From: Rathayibacter sp. VKM Ac-2760
GTDB lineage: Bacteria; Actinomycetota; Actinomycetes; Actinomycetales; Microbacteriaceae
Direction of reading: 5' to 3'
DNA length: 64,000 nt
NCBI RefSeq assembly: GCF_009834185.1
Contig: NZ_CP047173.1
Span: 496,001 to 560,000, forward strand
Numbering within the stretch: the first letter of the stretch is position 1; each line of letters opens with the position of its first letter. Below the pieces are notes generated by a model that did no database searches, was not told the origin of the DNA, and saw nothing but the letters and a program-made list of their open reading frames with translations. Positions 7,542 to 15,570 of this stretch are shown here, piece by piece. The position numbers and the translations under genes were made by a program.

Positions 7542-8775
7542 GTCCATGTCTCACTCCCTCCTTATTCAACTTCAGTCGCCGTCGTCTATGTGGATCGATG
7601 TTGGTGTGCTAACTAACGAACAAGAATTTAGCCGGTTTCGATCACTTGAGTCCTACTGGGACGTCGCGTCGCGTCCTGTGCTTGGACAGCAATTTGAGGA
7701 GCACGAGCCGAACTGGCAACCGGGGGCTCGGGTAGCATTGCCAAGCTGGTTTTCGCACCTTCTGCCAGAGGGGCGTCTTCGCAATGCCGTCGCACAAGCG
7801 GCGGATGTAAATATCAGACGAGAGTTCAAGCTACTCGGACGCCTCGGCTTAGATGACTTGCCTGGTGGCATCCGAGCTGTGAAGCTGAACAGCACTGACC
7901 CTAACGATCACGCTGTCAATTTGGACGAGCATGACGATGCAAGCGCCGACGAGCCCCTTCTTAAGTTTAGCCTTGCTGGTGCTCAAATGAAGCTGTCGGT
8001 GAAAGCGACCGACCGTGGTCTCACGATTCCTGTCTCGGGGCAAGCTGGCGATTTCATCATGAAATTGCCGGATTCGCGGGCGGAATACGAAAATGTTCCG
8101 GAAGCCGAGTTCGCTGCCATGGAGCTAGCGAGAAGCGCTGGTATCAATACGGCGGAGACGAAACTGGCAGACGCTCGAACCGTGGAGAATATTGGCAAGC
8201 TTGGCGCTGTTCCCGAAGCGTCGTTACTCATTCGTCGGTTCGACCGAGGAACAGATGGCTCGAGAGTTCATTATGAAGAACTAGCTCAGGTCATGTGGAT
8301 CTCAACCACTGCCGTCGATGCAAAATATCGCAAAGCAAATTTCGAAACGGTGGCAAATTACACAGCAGCGCTTTGTGGAGTTGAGGCGGTTTTAGAAGTC
8401 ATCGATAGAATTGTCTTGAATGTCATAATTGGAAATGGAGATGCACATCTGAAGAACTGGGCATATATCTACCCTGATGGAACGACGTCAAGTCTGTCCC
8501 CGGCATACGACATAGTCCCAACGGTACTATTTATACCGGGAGATAACTTAGGTCTAAATCTCGATGGACAGAAGGACTTTCGGGCGGTTACGGCTCGGAG
8601 CTTTGAGAAACTTGGATCTGTCACCGGATTAGGTGCAGTTCAGGCGCGCGCTCGGGCCTTAGAGGCTGTTGAGCGGGTTCTATCGGGTTGGACCGCAATA
8701 AAAGACCTCTTGAAGAATGAACACTGGCAGAGGCTGAATGAGCGCCTACCCACTCTCTCGCTACTGAAGAGCTAA
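7528..8775 (+). CDS. HipA-like Ser/Thr kinase
   Basis: 415 residues from the first ATG; a later ATG (7546) is also possible. The N-terminal HipA subdomain has FSHLLPEGRLR (75-85), followed by the phosphate-binding loop region FSLAGAQMKLS (147-157), IMKLP with a likely ATP-contacting Lys (about 179) and EAEFAAMELA (192-201). The catalytic loop is GNGDAHLKNW (302-311) and the metal-binding motif SPAYDIVPT (324-332, Asp328). All kinase residues are intact, so it should be active. By family knowledge HipA kinases phosphorylate translation factors such as a tRNA synthetase and are restrained by HipB. Here no HipB-type HTH gene is next to it; the co-translated partner is the DUF262 protein. Low GC as its partner. 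Confidence 0.88.
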   Translation: MKMNKSMSHSLLIQLQSPSSMWIDVGVLTNEQEFSRFRSLESYWDVASRPVLGQQFEEHEPNWQPGARVALPSWFSHLLPEGRLRNAVAQAADVNIRREFKLLGRLGLDDLPGGIRAVKLNSTDPNDHAVNLDEHDDASADEPLLKFSLAGAQMKLSVKATDRGLTIPVSGQAGDFIMKLPDSRAEYENVPEAEFAAMELARSAGINTAETKLADARTVENIGKLGAVPEASLLIRRFDRGTDGSRVHYEELAQVMWISTTAVDAKYRKANFETVANYTAALCGVEAVLEVIDRIVLNVIIGNGDAHLKNWAYIYPDGTTSSLSPAYDIVPTVLFIPGDNLGLNLDGQKDFRAVTARSFEKLGSVTGLGAVQARARALEAVERVLSGWTAIKDLLKNEHWQRLNERLPTLSLLKS

Positions 8776-8835
8776 TGGGGTGGAAGAGCGGCATGTGTAG
8801 AGGTTAATTTCGCCCGACTGTCGAGCGATTGCTTG

Positions 8836-9429
8836 CTATGGGTATTCGCGGATTCCGGGACATTTCGCGAGACATCGGTCACAAGTCAGCCGGGCGTTGT
8901 CTGGAACGGAGCGGCCAAGCAGTGCCTCGACTTTCTTCTGCGAGTAGCTGGTGCTCATGAATCTCGCGTCGGGAAAGTCTGGCCGCTTCACTACGCTGAC
9001 TTCAAAGAAGCGAGCTTTAGTTATGACCCGTACCGCGGGTTGACCGTTATATAGGGTGCCCGGGATATGGGGGCACTTCCAAAGATCTTGTTCACAGACG
9101 GAACAGTGGCTTTCCTTAATCTCCAGGCCTACGCTCAGACCTAGGCGAATGTGTCCTAGATCGACGGGGCAATTCCGGACAAAGCCGTCATCATTTCTTT
9201 CGAGATCACACAGATGCGGGCGATTCAGCCGTACGTGTTCGCCGACGTCGTCTAAAGTCTCGTGCGCAAGCTCGAACGCCGGGTCGTCGTCGAGCCTGTC
9301 AATTGCGGCGCGCGCATCGCTGCGTAGAGATCGAAGATCATCGTCCGAAGCGGCTGTCGGATCGGTTCGGTGGTACCGAAGAAGCTGCTGTGCTTTGAGG
9401 AGGCGCTGCAATCCGTCATCATTCGTCAT
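8836..9429 (-). CDS. Cys-rich protein of unknown function
   Basis: 197 residues from the ATG at 9429, which overlaps the end of the preceding gene by 11 bp. The N-terminal half is helical and charged (DDLRSLRSDARAAIDRL). The C-terminal half holds likely zinc ligands: NCPVDLGHIRLGLS, then HCSVCEQDLWKCPHIPG (CxxC...CxH) and near the end TCDRCLAKCPG (CxxCxxxC). The spacing suggests one or two zinc sites, so nucleic-acid or protein binding is possible, but I do not recognise the family. It is convergent with the HipA-like gene and lies in the same island. Confidence 0.6.
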   Translation of the reverse strand: MTNDDGLQRLLKAQQLLRYHRTDPTAASDDDLRSLRSDARAAIDRLDDDPAFELAHETLDDVGEHVRLNRPHLCDLERNDDGFVRNCPVDLGHIRLGLSVGLEIKESHCSVCEQDLWKCPHIPGTLYNGQPAVRVITKARFFEVSVVKRPDFPDARFMSTSYSQKKVEALLGRSVPDNARLTCDRCLAKCPGIREYP

Positions 9430-9871
9430 GGCGGCCATAGCCGAGGCTGCGCTCGAAAGCGCGGGCGGCATCAATCGCTTTTGCACTGTCTCCGTCAAAT
9501 TGAAAATGCTGTGTCGTGCCGTCGCTGCCCTCAACTCGCCAAGAGATGTGGACTGAAGTCTTACGTGCCGGAATTGCGTCGAAAAAGAGCATTAGGACGT
9601 CAGCAAGCACGTTGCCGGCTCCACCCGCAAGCACCTGAATGCCAAAAGCGACAATCGGTAGCCACACATCAGCCGCATGATGGCTAATCTCCCGAACGTC
9701 CTCGGCTCTTTCCATTCGGACCGGATACCCAGCGGCGCGCAAGACTTTGAAGAACGGGAGAGTCGATGCTGGGTACACATCTTGACTACCGGCCGGCTGA
9801 GTAAGGGTTCCCGGGATACCTGGAACTACAACGATGGCGGTTGAGTCCCAACTCTGCTGCGCATCTGCCAT
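9419..9871 (-). CDS. Hypothetical protein paired with the Cys-rich gene
   Basis: 150 residues from the ATG at 9871; a GTG 18 bp upstream is an alternative. The middle has a hydrophobic stretch (LPIVAFGIQVLAGGAGNVLA) that could be a membrane or buried helix, followed by a beta-like domain (SVHISWRVEGSDG) and a helical C-terminus (AKAIDAARAFERSLGYG). It overlaps the following Cys-rich gene, so the two form an operon. No family recognised and no catalytic motif seen. Confidence 0.55.
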   Translation of the reverse strand: MADAQQSWDSTAIVVVPGIPGTLTQPAGSQDVYPASTLPFFKVLRAAGYPVRMERAEDVREISHHAADVWLPIVAFGIQVLAGGAGNVLADVLMLFFDAIPARKTSVHISWRVEGSDGTTQHFQFDGDSAKAIDAARAFERSLGYGRHDE

Positions 9872-9889
9872 GCACCTATTCTTACCCAC

Positions 9890-10419
9890 TGGAACGTCGG
9901 GCGCACCTCCCGCGCCCGAGGCCCGCTACCCGTTGAACCGTGGGGGCAGGGGGTGTCGGCCTGAACGCCGCCGTCGGTAAGTCGCCGTAGTCGGTCAGTA
10001 ATGAGGTATTCCTGCGACTCAGGGTCGGCGTGTCTCGTGAAGCATGAGCTTCACGAGACACTTCGTTGTGGGCGGGTTGCCCCCTTCCGACCATGCCCCC
10101 CACGGGCGCGAAGCCGTCTCGGGAACGCGTCTCGCGGCAGAACGTCTCGTCAGCCTTGAAGAGGGGCATTCCCGAGTCACCATGGCGTTGTGAGACTTCT
10201 GGGCGCCGCTCGCCTGGCGGTGCGAGTCAGCACGTGCAGCTGTAGATCGACCCGCTCGCGTTACGAGGTGATCAGATTTGAGATCTTGTTGCCGACGTCG
10301 CCGAGGTGAGCAAGGCCGCGAGCGAGCGGTATGAGTTGAAGGCGGTGCTCGAGTACGCCGAGGTCAACACGGTCGTGGTTCGCGCGTCGACAGGTTCGGC
10401 CGATCGCTGATCGACGTCC
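9890..10419. other. Non-coding stretch with gene debris
   Basis: About 530 bp with no intact gene. It holds the perfect inverted repeat listed at 10030-10061. From 10288 to 10410 on the plus strand there is a coding-like run of about 40 codons without start (VADVAEVSKAASERYELKAV and on) ending in TGA, probably the last part of a lost gene. Together with the broken isomerase to the right this looks like a decaying insertion zone. Confidence 0.4.
10030..10061. terminator. Perfect 14-bp inverted repeat, 4-nt loop
   Basis: Arms GTGTCTCGTGAAGC and GCTTCACGAGACAC flank ATGA. The stem is perfect but not followed by a T-run. It could be a terminator for the minus-strand gene debris, or an end or target site of a mobile element. 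It lies between the unknown gene pair and decayed genes. Confidence 0.5.
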
Positions 10420-11139
10420 TCAACATGCCGACTCCTGCCCGACATCAAGTCCCCGCCGCCCCAGCCACCCCCTCGACTGCCGCAGCCCCTCCTCCAGCGT
10501 CGCGTCACGCTCCTCATCCACGCAGATCCACTCCTCATACCCGGCCCCCTCGAGCGCCTCCAGCACCCCGCCCAGATCGAGCACGCCTTCCCCGGCGATT
10601 AACCATTCCCCGTCCCGCCCGACCGGCACCGAGTAGTCCTTCAGATGCAGATGGTCTACGAATGCCCCGAACTCGTCGATGAATCCCGGCCGATCCTCGA
10701 CCCCGAGCGCGCCAGTTGCGCCGTGTCGACGGTCAGGTCGAGCACCCCCTGCTCCATCCCGTCGAGGAGCTCGCGGACGTCCGCTAGTTCCATCACCGGC
10801 TGGTCGGTGTTCTGGTGCAGCGAGAACGCCCCGCCGGCATCTCGCGACCGACGAGCGATGTCGGTCAGCGTCGAAGCGAGCGAGCGCCGCTTCGCAGCAT
10901 TCACTCCTTCATGCGGATGTCCGTGGCAGAACTCGGTCCGCTCGGCCCCCACCTCGGCGGCGAAAGGGATGGTCGCTGCGATCCGCTGCTGTCCCGCGTC
11001 ATCTGGAGAATCGCCGGTGATGAGCGCCCAGAAGATCCACCGATCGTCACCCAGCGACGCCAGGGCCCGAGGGGGGCCGAGGAGTTGGCGTACTGCGCTT
11101 CCTCCGCCCGAAAGCTTGACCTGAGCGCAGCAATTACAC
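10420..11139 (-). pseudogene. Frameshifted sugar phosphate isomerase/epimerase (TIM barrel) remnant
   Basis: Two minus-strand frames join into one protein. The first (11139 to about 10705) reads DRWIFWALITGDSP, EFCHGHPHEG, FSLHQNTDQPVMELADVREL and VDTAQLARSG. The second (from 10700 down to 10420) reads VEDRPGFIDEFGAFVDHLHL, KDYSVPVGRDGEWLIAGEG and GYEEWICVDEERDATLEEG. This is the layout of xylose-isomerase-like TIM barrels (IolE/IolH type). The frame changes at the CCCC run at 10701-10704, where one extra base would restore it. The N-terminus is missing and is replaced by a DUF2690-like scrap. Non-functional as it stands; a sequencing error could explain the frameshift but not the missing 5' end. 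Confidence 0.75.
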
Positions 11140-11225
11140 GTCTGGAGCGGCTCGCCGAGGTCCATCGTCTCGCCGTCGCGGCTGAGTACGAGGACGGCGA
11201 CGCAGTGAAGAACTCGGCGAAGACG
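11140..11225 (-). pseudogene. Remnant of a DUF2690 gene 3' end
   Basis: On the minus strand this reads LSRDGETMDLGEPLQTC, almost the same as the C-terminus of the DUF2690 protein at 18607-19461 (ITRDGETIDLGEPLCT). The identity extends to the DNA level over roughly 40 bp. It has no start and runs directly into the isomerase fragment, marking a recombination junction near 11140. Confidence 0.6.
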
Positions 11226-11298
11226 GCTAAGCGGTCACCATGGGAGGTCACCACGTCTGTGAACGAGCGCCAGCACTCGACGCAGGGCGCATGACCGG

Positions 11299-12750
11299 TC
11301 ATGCGGCCGCCCCGATCGCCCCCGCCCCCCGCACCCTCCCCGCCCCTCCTACCCCCGCCCCCACGCTGTGCCACACTCGCCCCTGACGTCGGCTTCCCCG
11401 CGCACTCCGTGCGTCGCCGATGGCCCGGCACCCGCCGCCGGCTTCTCCCCAGAACCCTCGGCGGCGGGTGCCGTCTCCTTCTCTCCGTCGGCGGTCCCGC
11501 CGGGGAGAAGCGTGAACCGGGCACCCGCGGATGGCGTTCGCGGGCTCCTGCCGGCCAGCGGCCAGGGCCGCGACGATCGCGCTGACGATGCCGGTGAGAG
11601 CTCCCAGGGCGATGCCGAGCGGAATGAGGCTCGGCGGCAGCACGGCCGTCCAGCCCTGCGCGCCGGCGGCGGCGAGGGTCGCCGCGGTGCCGACGACCGC
11701 GCCCGCGACTCCGCCGATCACGCCGATGAGGAGGCCCTCGCAGAGGAAGAGCCGCGCGACGCCGGTGCGGCTCGCGCCGATCGCCCGGCGGAGGGCGATC
11801 TCGGGCGCGCGGGCCTGGACCGACAGGGACATGGTGGCGGCGGCGCTGAGGGTCGCGAGGGCCAGCAGGACCGCCGCGAGGAGGGCGATCAGCGCCCCGA
11901 GGTCGCTCGAGACGCCGGACCGCAGAGCCCGCAGATCGGCGACGGTCTCGACGGTGAAGCGTCCCGGATCGCCGGGATCGAGCGCCAGCGGAAGCGCCTC
12001 GGCGAGAGGCGCCGAGTAGCCGGGTTCGGTGCCGACGAGCATCGTCACGGCGACGGAGGGGGAGCGCGCGAGGACGTCGCCGGAGACGACGATCGTGTCG
12101 GCGATGCCGGGGGAGCGGGCTCCCGCGGCGAGCGTCCCGACGACGGCGACGCGGTGGTCGTTGATCCACAGCGAGGAGCCGGGGCCGGGGGCCGCCGTGC
12201 TGAGGGAGCGCGCCGCGTCGGTTCCGAGCAGGGCGATCGCCGTCACCCGCGGTGTGGCGAGGAGGCCGCGGGTGTCGGGTCCTTCCGCTGTGGTGCCGAT
12301 GAGGCGCAGGTAGGCGGGGTCGGCGCTGATCAGCTGCAGGGCGGTGCCGGGCTCGGGGTCGGTGACGCTCAGCCTCCGGATGCTCGCGGTCTCCGCGCCG
12401 GCCTGCGCGAGGTAGCCGACGTCGACGACGTGCGGGAGTGCGCGCGCCGAGGCGATCCACTCGTCCAGCTGGGCGGAGTCGTCCGCGAGGAGTTCCGCTC
12501 CGCCCGGCAGCGTGACCCTGACCTCGTCGAGCGCGGCCGCGGTGAGGCGCTGCGAGACCTGGGCGGCGGCGCTCTTGCTGACGCCGAGGGCGGCGAGCAC
12601 GTCCTCCTGGGCGGCCGCGAGGGCCGCGCGCTCCGGGGGCCGGACGACCTGGCCGGCGAGGAAGGAGCCGCCCGCCGCGATCAGGAGGACGACTCCGACG
12701 CCGGCCACGCGCCAGGGTCGGCGGAGCCGGCGCAGGCGCTGCTCACCCAT
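11299..12750 (-). CDS. FtsX/MacB-type ABC transporter permease with aberrant C-terminus
   Basis: 483 residues, ATG at 12750, overlapping the upstream lipoprotein gene by 8 bp. One N-terminal helix (15-35), a large extracytoplasmic domain (about 40-275) and three helices (about 280-310, 335-365, 370-400) give the FtsX layout, with the typical ARAPEIALRRAIGASR between helices. The fold should end at AAGRQEPANAIRG (about 411). The remaining ~70 residues are Arg/Gly-rich and resemble out-of-frame sequence, as if the original stop or 3' end were lost. No ATP-binding gene lies next to it, so it needs a partner elsewhere or is decaying. Probably exports or senses peptides or works with the adjacent lipoprotein (inference). 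Confidence 0.75.
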   Translation of the reverse strand: MGEQRLRRLRRPWRVAGVGVVLLIAAGGSFLAGQVVRPPERAALAAAQEDVLAALGVSKSAAAQVSQRLTAAALDEVRVTLPGGAELLADDSAQLDEWIASARALPHVVDVGYLAQAGAETASIRRLSVTDPEPGTALQLISADPAYLRLIGTTAEGPDTRGLLATPRVTAIALLGTDAARSLSTAAPGPGSSLWINDHRVAVVGTLAAGARSPGIADTIVVSGDVLARSPSVAVTMLVGTEPGYSAPLAEALPLALDPGDPGRFTVETVADLRALRSGVSSDLGALIALLAAVLLALATLSAAATMSLSVQARAPEIALRRAIGASRTGVARLFLCEGLLIGVIGGVAGAVVGTAATLAAAGAQGWTAVLPPSLIPLGIALGALTGIVSAIVAALAAGRQEPANAIRGCPVHASPRRDRRRREGDGTRRRGFWGEAGGGCRAIGDARSARGSRRQGRVWHSVGAGVGGAGRVRGAGAIGAAA

Positions 12751-13672
12751 GGCGGGCGAGATAGTCGCGGAGCGCGGCGAGGCGCTCCTGGTTCCTCGTC
12801 TTCAGCTCGTTCAGCGCTGCCTGGTTCTCCGCGATCAGCGGCGCCTGGTAGGAGGCCTCCAGGTCGCCGAGCGTCTGGGTGAGGGCGGTCTCGTTGTTGC
12901 ACCGGGCCTCGATCGAGGCGACCCGGATCTCCTCCTCCTTGTCGATGGACCGCCCGTCGGCCCCGACGGCCGCGGTGACGGCGACACCCTGCTGCGAGGA
13001 CCACTCGCCCGACCCGGTGCGCGGTTCGAGCCCGGCGTCGCGGAGGCACTGCCACCACGCCTCGCGGGCGGCCTGCCAGGCGGGGTCGGCGGAGGCGGCG
13101 TTGTAGGCCTCGGTCTGCAGCCGCGGCACCAGAGACGTCGTCAGCTCGTCGTTGTCCGGCTTCAGCGCGGCGACCTCTCTGTCCGGTCGCATCAGGCAGT
13201 CGTCAGAGGCACTCTGCCACGGCTGACCGCCTTTCCGGCGATCGGATTCGAATGCAGTCTCGACGGCCGACGGCGCCGAGCCATAACCGTGGAGACGCGC
13301 CTGATCCTCGTTCCAGATGCCGTAGGTGCGGTCCCCTATGCGCGATTCCGGATCGTTCTGCATGCGGGCGGCGGAAGAGGTGAAGCCGGACTTTTCCATG
13401 CAGTGCGAGAAAGCGATGTCGGTGGCGCGATCCGTGAGATCCACCGTGTCGTCCGAGCCGTAGAAGTCGTACTCCGACAGCGGAAGGACGATGTCGCCGG
13501 TGCTGCGGTCGAGGAGCGCGTGCGCCGAGGGGTCTTGAGTCGACGCGGCCGCGCCGGAGATCGAGCACCCGGCGAGAGCCGACGGGAGGAGGAGGGCCGC
13601 CGCCGCGAGGGCGGGGATCCGGGAGCGTCGGCTCGCGGATCCCCGCTGAGTCTCGGCAGGAAGCCGGGTCGC
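12743..13672 (-). CDS. Lipoprotein with conserved Cys, start codon unresolved
   Basis: The coding frame ends at 12743, overlapping the permease start by 8 bp. A lipoprotein signal is clear: RRSRIPALAAAALLLPSALAG then Cys (13565-13567), matching the lipobox L-A-G-C. The mature part (about 270 residues) contains four spaced Cys (SHCMEKSGF, DDCLMRP, WWQCLRDAGLE, EARCNNETA) and a helical C-terminus. This matches actinobacterial lipoproteins found beside FtsX-type permeases. No ATG, GTG, TTG or CTG occurs in this frame between the stop of the upstream gene (13675) and the signal peptide, so the boundary given is only the upstream limit. It may use a rare start, or the start may have been lost. Confidence 0.6.
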   Translation of the reverse strand, partial: ATRLPAETQRGSASRRSRIPALAAAALLLPSALAGCSISGAAASTQDPSAHALLDRSTGDIVLPLSEYDFYGSDDTVDLTDRATDIAFSHCMEKSGFTSSAARMQNDPESRIGDRTYGIWNEDQARLHGYGSAPSAVETAFESDRRKGGQPWQSASDDCLMRPDREVAALKPDNDELTTSLVPRLQTEAYNAASADPAWQAAREAWWQCLRDAGLEPRTGSGEWSSQQGVAVTAAVGADGRSIDKEEEIRVASIEARCNNETALTQTLGDLEASYQAPLIAENQAALNELKTRNQERLAALRDYLARHG

Positions 13673-13674
13673 GG

Positions 13675-13998
13675 CTAGAAGCTGCTGATGCGGTCGTTCC
13701 AGGTCTCGCCGAAGTGCAGATTCGTGCTGATCGCCTGCAGCGAGTTGTAGTTGCCGTCGAGTGAGACGGAGCGCCCCATGCGGTTCTCGTCCTCGTAGTA
13801 GACCTTCCGCCCGCCGTTGGTCAGCGACGACGCCCGGTCGGCCAGCGAGCCGACCGAGGTGGCCGAGGTCGCCGTGAAGGACGGTCCCGTGTAGTTCGCG
13901 CTGTCGTAGAGCGTCACGGCGTTCGCCGCCTGCGCTCCCGCGAGTGCGAGACCGATCGCGGATGCTCCGGCGAGGACGTCGAAGAGGATCTTCTTCAT
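13675..13998 (-). CDS. Secreted beta/gamma-crystallin-like (peptidase inhibitor I36-like) protein
   Basis: 107 residues from the ATG at 13998, preceded by GGGGAAAG. Signal peptide 1-27 (MKKILFDVLAG...AQAANA), then a small domain: TLYDSANYTGPSFTATS, ADRASSL, VYYEDENRMGRSVSLDGNYN, NDRISSF. The two (D/N)RxSS motifs fit the calcium-binding clamp pattern of microbial beta/gamma-crystallins, also found in the I36 inhibitor family. Probably an extracellular Ca-binding or inhibitor protein. It is directly upstream of the lipoprotein/permease pair and may share their transcript. Confidence 0.75.
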   Translation of the reverse strand: MKKILFDVLAGASAIGLALAGAQAANAVTLYDSANYTGPSFTATSATSVGSLADRASSLTNGGRKVYYEDENRMGRSVSLDGNYNSLQAISTNLHFGETWNDRISSF

Positions 13999-14412
13999 GA
14001 TGTTCTGCTTTCCCCGAGAAGGCAGCACGGAAGAGGCCCCCCGAGCCGGCATCACGGCCGGGGCTTCTCCCCAGAATGTTCCGGCCGCTTGCACGCGTCA
14101 TCCTAGGGCGGGCTTTGTCGGGGCCACCAGACGATGTCTTCGGATTACCCGGTCGCATTCCGGCGGGCGACGGCGAATGGTCGAGATCCCTCATAGTGGT
14201 CGCCTTTCGGTCGTCGAGTAGTGCGGGAAAAGAGTGCGGCAGAGAAGAGCGGAAGAGCAGGTCGATCGCGCGGCCGAGCATCGCGCAGCACCGAGTCAAG
14301 ACCGCACCTGTTTCGGACGACTTCGCCCGAACGGACACTCCGCCTCGTCCGTTCGGACGAAAGACCCCGGCGGAGCCGTCGCGGTCGAGCGGGTGCCCGC
14401 TAGCGTCGGGGC
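13999..14412. promoter_or_regulatory. Divergent intergenic region with inverted repeat
   Basis: About 410 bp between the minus-strand crystallin-like gene and the plus-strand histidine kinase. It contains a perfect 9-bp inverted repeat, CGAACGGAC at 14328-14336 and GTCCGTTCG at 14347-14355, about 60 bp before the kinase start, with related TTCGGACGA copies on both sides (from 14313 and 14352). This looks like an operator, possibly for the NarL-type regulator encoded downstream. No gene seen. Confidence 0.45.
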
Positions 14413-15570
14413 ATGCCACCCCTCCTCCTCCGCCGCCTCCGGCCGGTGCTGATCGACGTCCTCGTCGCCGCAGCGTTCGGCGGGTTCTGGCTGTCGGCGG
14501 AGGCCGGGCGGCTCGGGGGAGAGAGCGGAGCGGCCCGAGTCGCGCTGACTCTGCTCGTCGTCCTCGTCGTCGCCGCCGGAACGGCGTCGCCGTGGGTCGC
14601 CGTCGGGGCCGCCGCGGCGCTGACGACCGCGGCGCTCCTGCTCGCGGAGGCGACGTCGAGCGGATCCTGGCCCCTCGTGATCGGCCTCGTCTACGCCGCG
14701 GCGCGCACGGGCTCCCGTCCGCCCACGCGCGTCGGCGCGGTGCTGTCCGTCCTCCTCGCCGTCAGCGCCGTCGCGCTCGCGCTCCGGGCGGAGGGCGCCG
14801 TGGTCGCCGCGGCGCTCGCGGGACTGGTCGTCCTCGGGCTGGCCGGCGGGCACCTCTTCCGACTGATGCGGGGGCGCGCGCAGCTCCTCCGCGAGCAGCG
14901 CGTCCTCGAGCAGAATCTCGAGGACGCGGGGCGCGAGCTGGCCCTCATCTCCGAGCGCGCGCGCATCGCCCTCGACGTGCACGACATCATGGCGCAGTCC
15001 CTCTCCATCGTCCTCGCCCAGGCGGACGGCGCGGCGAAGCTGGTCCGCGCCGACCCCGGGCGCGCGGAGAACTCCCTCGGAGTGATCGCGGAGGTCGCCC
15101 GATCCTCGCTGGTCGAGGTGCGCATCCTCATCGAATCGATCGGTCCCAGCGCCGAGACCCTCGACCAGCCGACCCTCGAGAGCGTCCCGGTCCTGCTGGA
15201 GCGGTTCGCCGCCGCCGGGCTGTCGGTCGAGTTCGAGGAGGGGGGCTCGCGGCTCGCGCTCACCGACGGCCAGCAGCTCGCGGTCTACCGCATCGTGCAG
15301 GAGGCGCTCACCAACGCGCTCCGGCACAGCGGGGAGCGCCCCAACGCCGTCGTCCGCGTGCTGTGGGACCCCACCGCCCTCCTCCTCGAGATCAGCTCCC
15401 GGGGCCGGCCGGGCCGGGAACCGTCGATCGGATCGGGACGGGGCGTCGCGGGGATGAAGGAGCGCGCGGAACTGGCGGGGGGCTGGCTCACCGCCGAGGA
15501 GTCCGAGGACGGCGGGGCCTTCGTGGTCACGGTCTCCGTTCCGGCCCCGCCGGTGCAGGAGGCCGCATGA
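14413..15570 (+). CDS. Two-component sensor histidine kinase, NarL/DesK type
   Basis: 385 residues. The N-terminal 150 residues hold about five membrane helices with almost no extracellular loop. A coiled region (150-175) is followed by the HisKA_3 dimerisation segment ERARIALDVHDIMAQSLS with the phospho-acceptor His190. The ATPase part has VYRIVQEALTNALRHSG (N-box) and SGRGVAGMKERAELAGG (G-box). The stop overlaps the start of the response regulator (ATGA), so the two are co-translated. The signal is unknown; the membrane-buried sensor suggests cell-envelope stress. The divergent crystallin/lipoprotein/permease genes are possible targets. Confidence 0.9.
   Translation: MPPLLLRRLRPVLIDVLVAAAFGGFWLSAEAGRLGGESGAARVALTLLVVLVVAAGTASPWVAVGAAAALTTAALLLAEATSSGSWPLVIGLVYAAARTGSRPPTRVGAVLSVLLAVSAVALALRAEGAVVAAALAGLVVLGLAGGHLFRLMRGRAQLLREQRVLEQNLEDAGRELALISERARIALDVHDIMAQSLSIVLAQADGAAKLVRADPGRAENSLGVIAEVARSSLVEVRILIESIGPSAETLDQPTLESVPVLLERFAAAGLSVEFEEGGSRLALTDGQQLAVYRIVQEALTNALRHSGERPNAVVRVLWDPTALLLEISSRGRPGREPSIGSGRGVAGMKERAELAGGWLTAEESEDGGAFVVTVSVPAPPVQEAA

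Noticed and set aside
14076..15566. Long plus-strand frame running into the response regulator
   Set aside because: The part before 15567 is a shadow of the histidine kinase; only the C-terminal 213 codons from the ATGA overlap are real.
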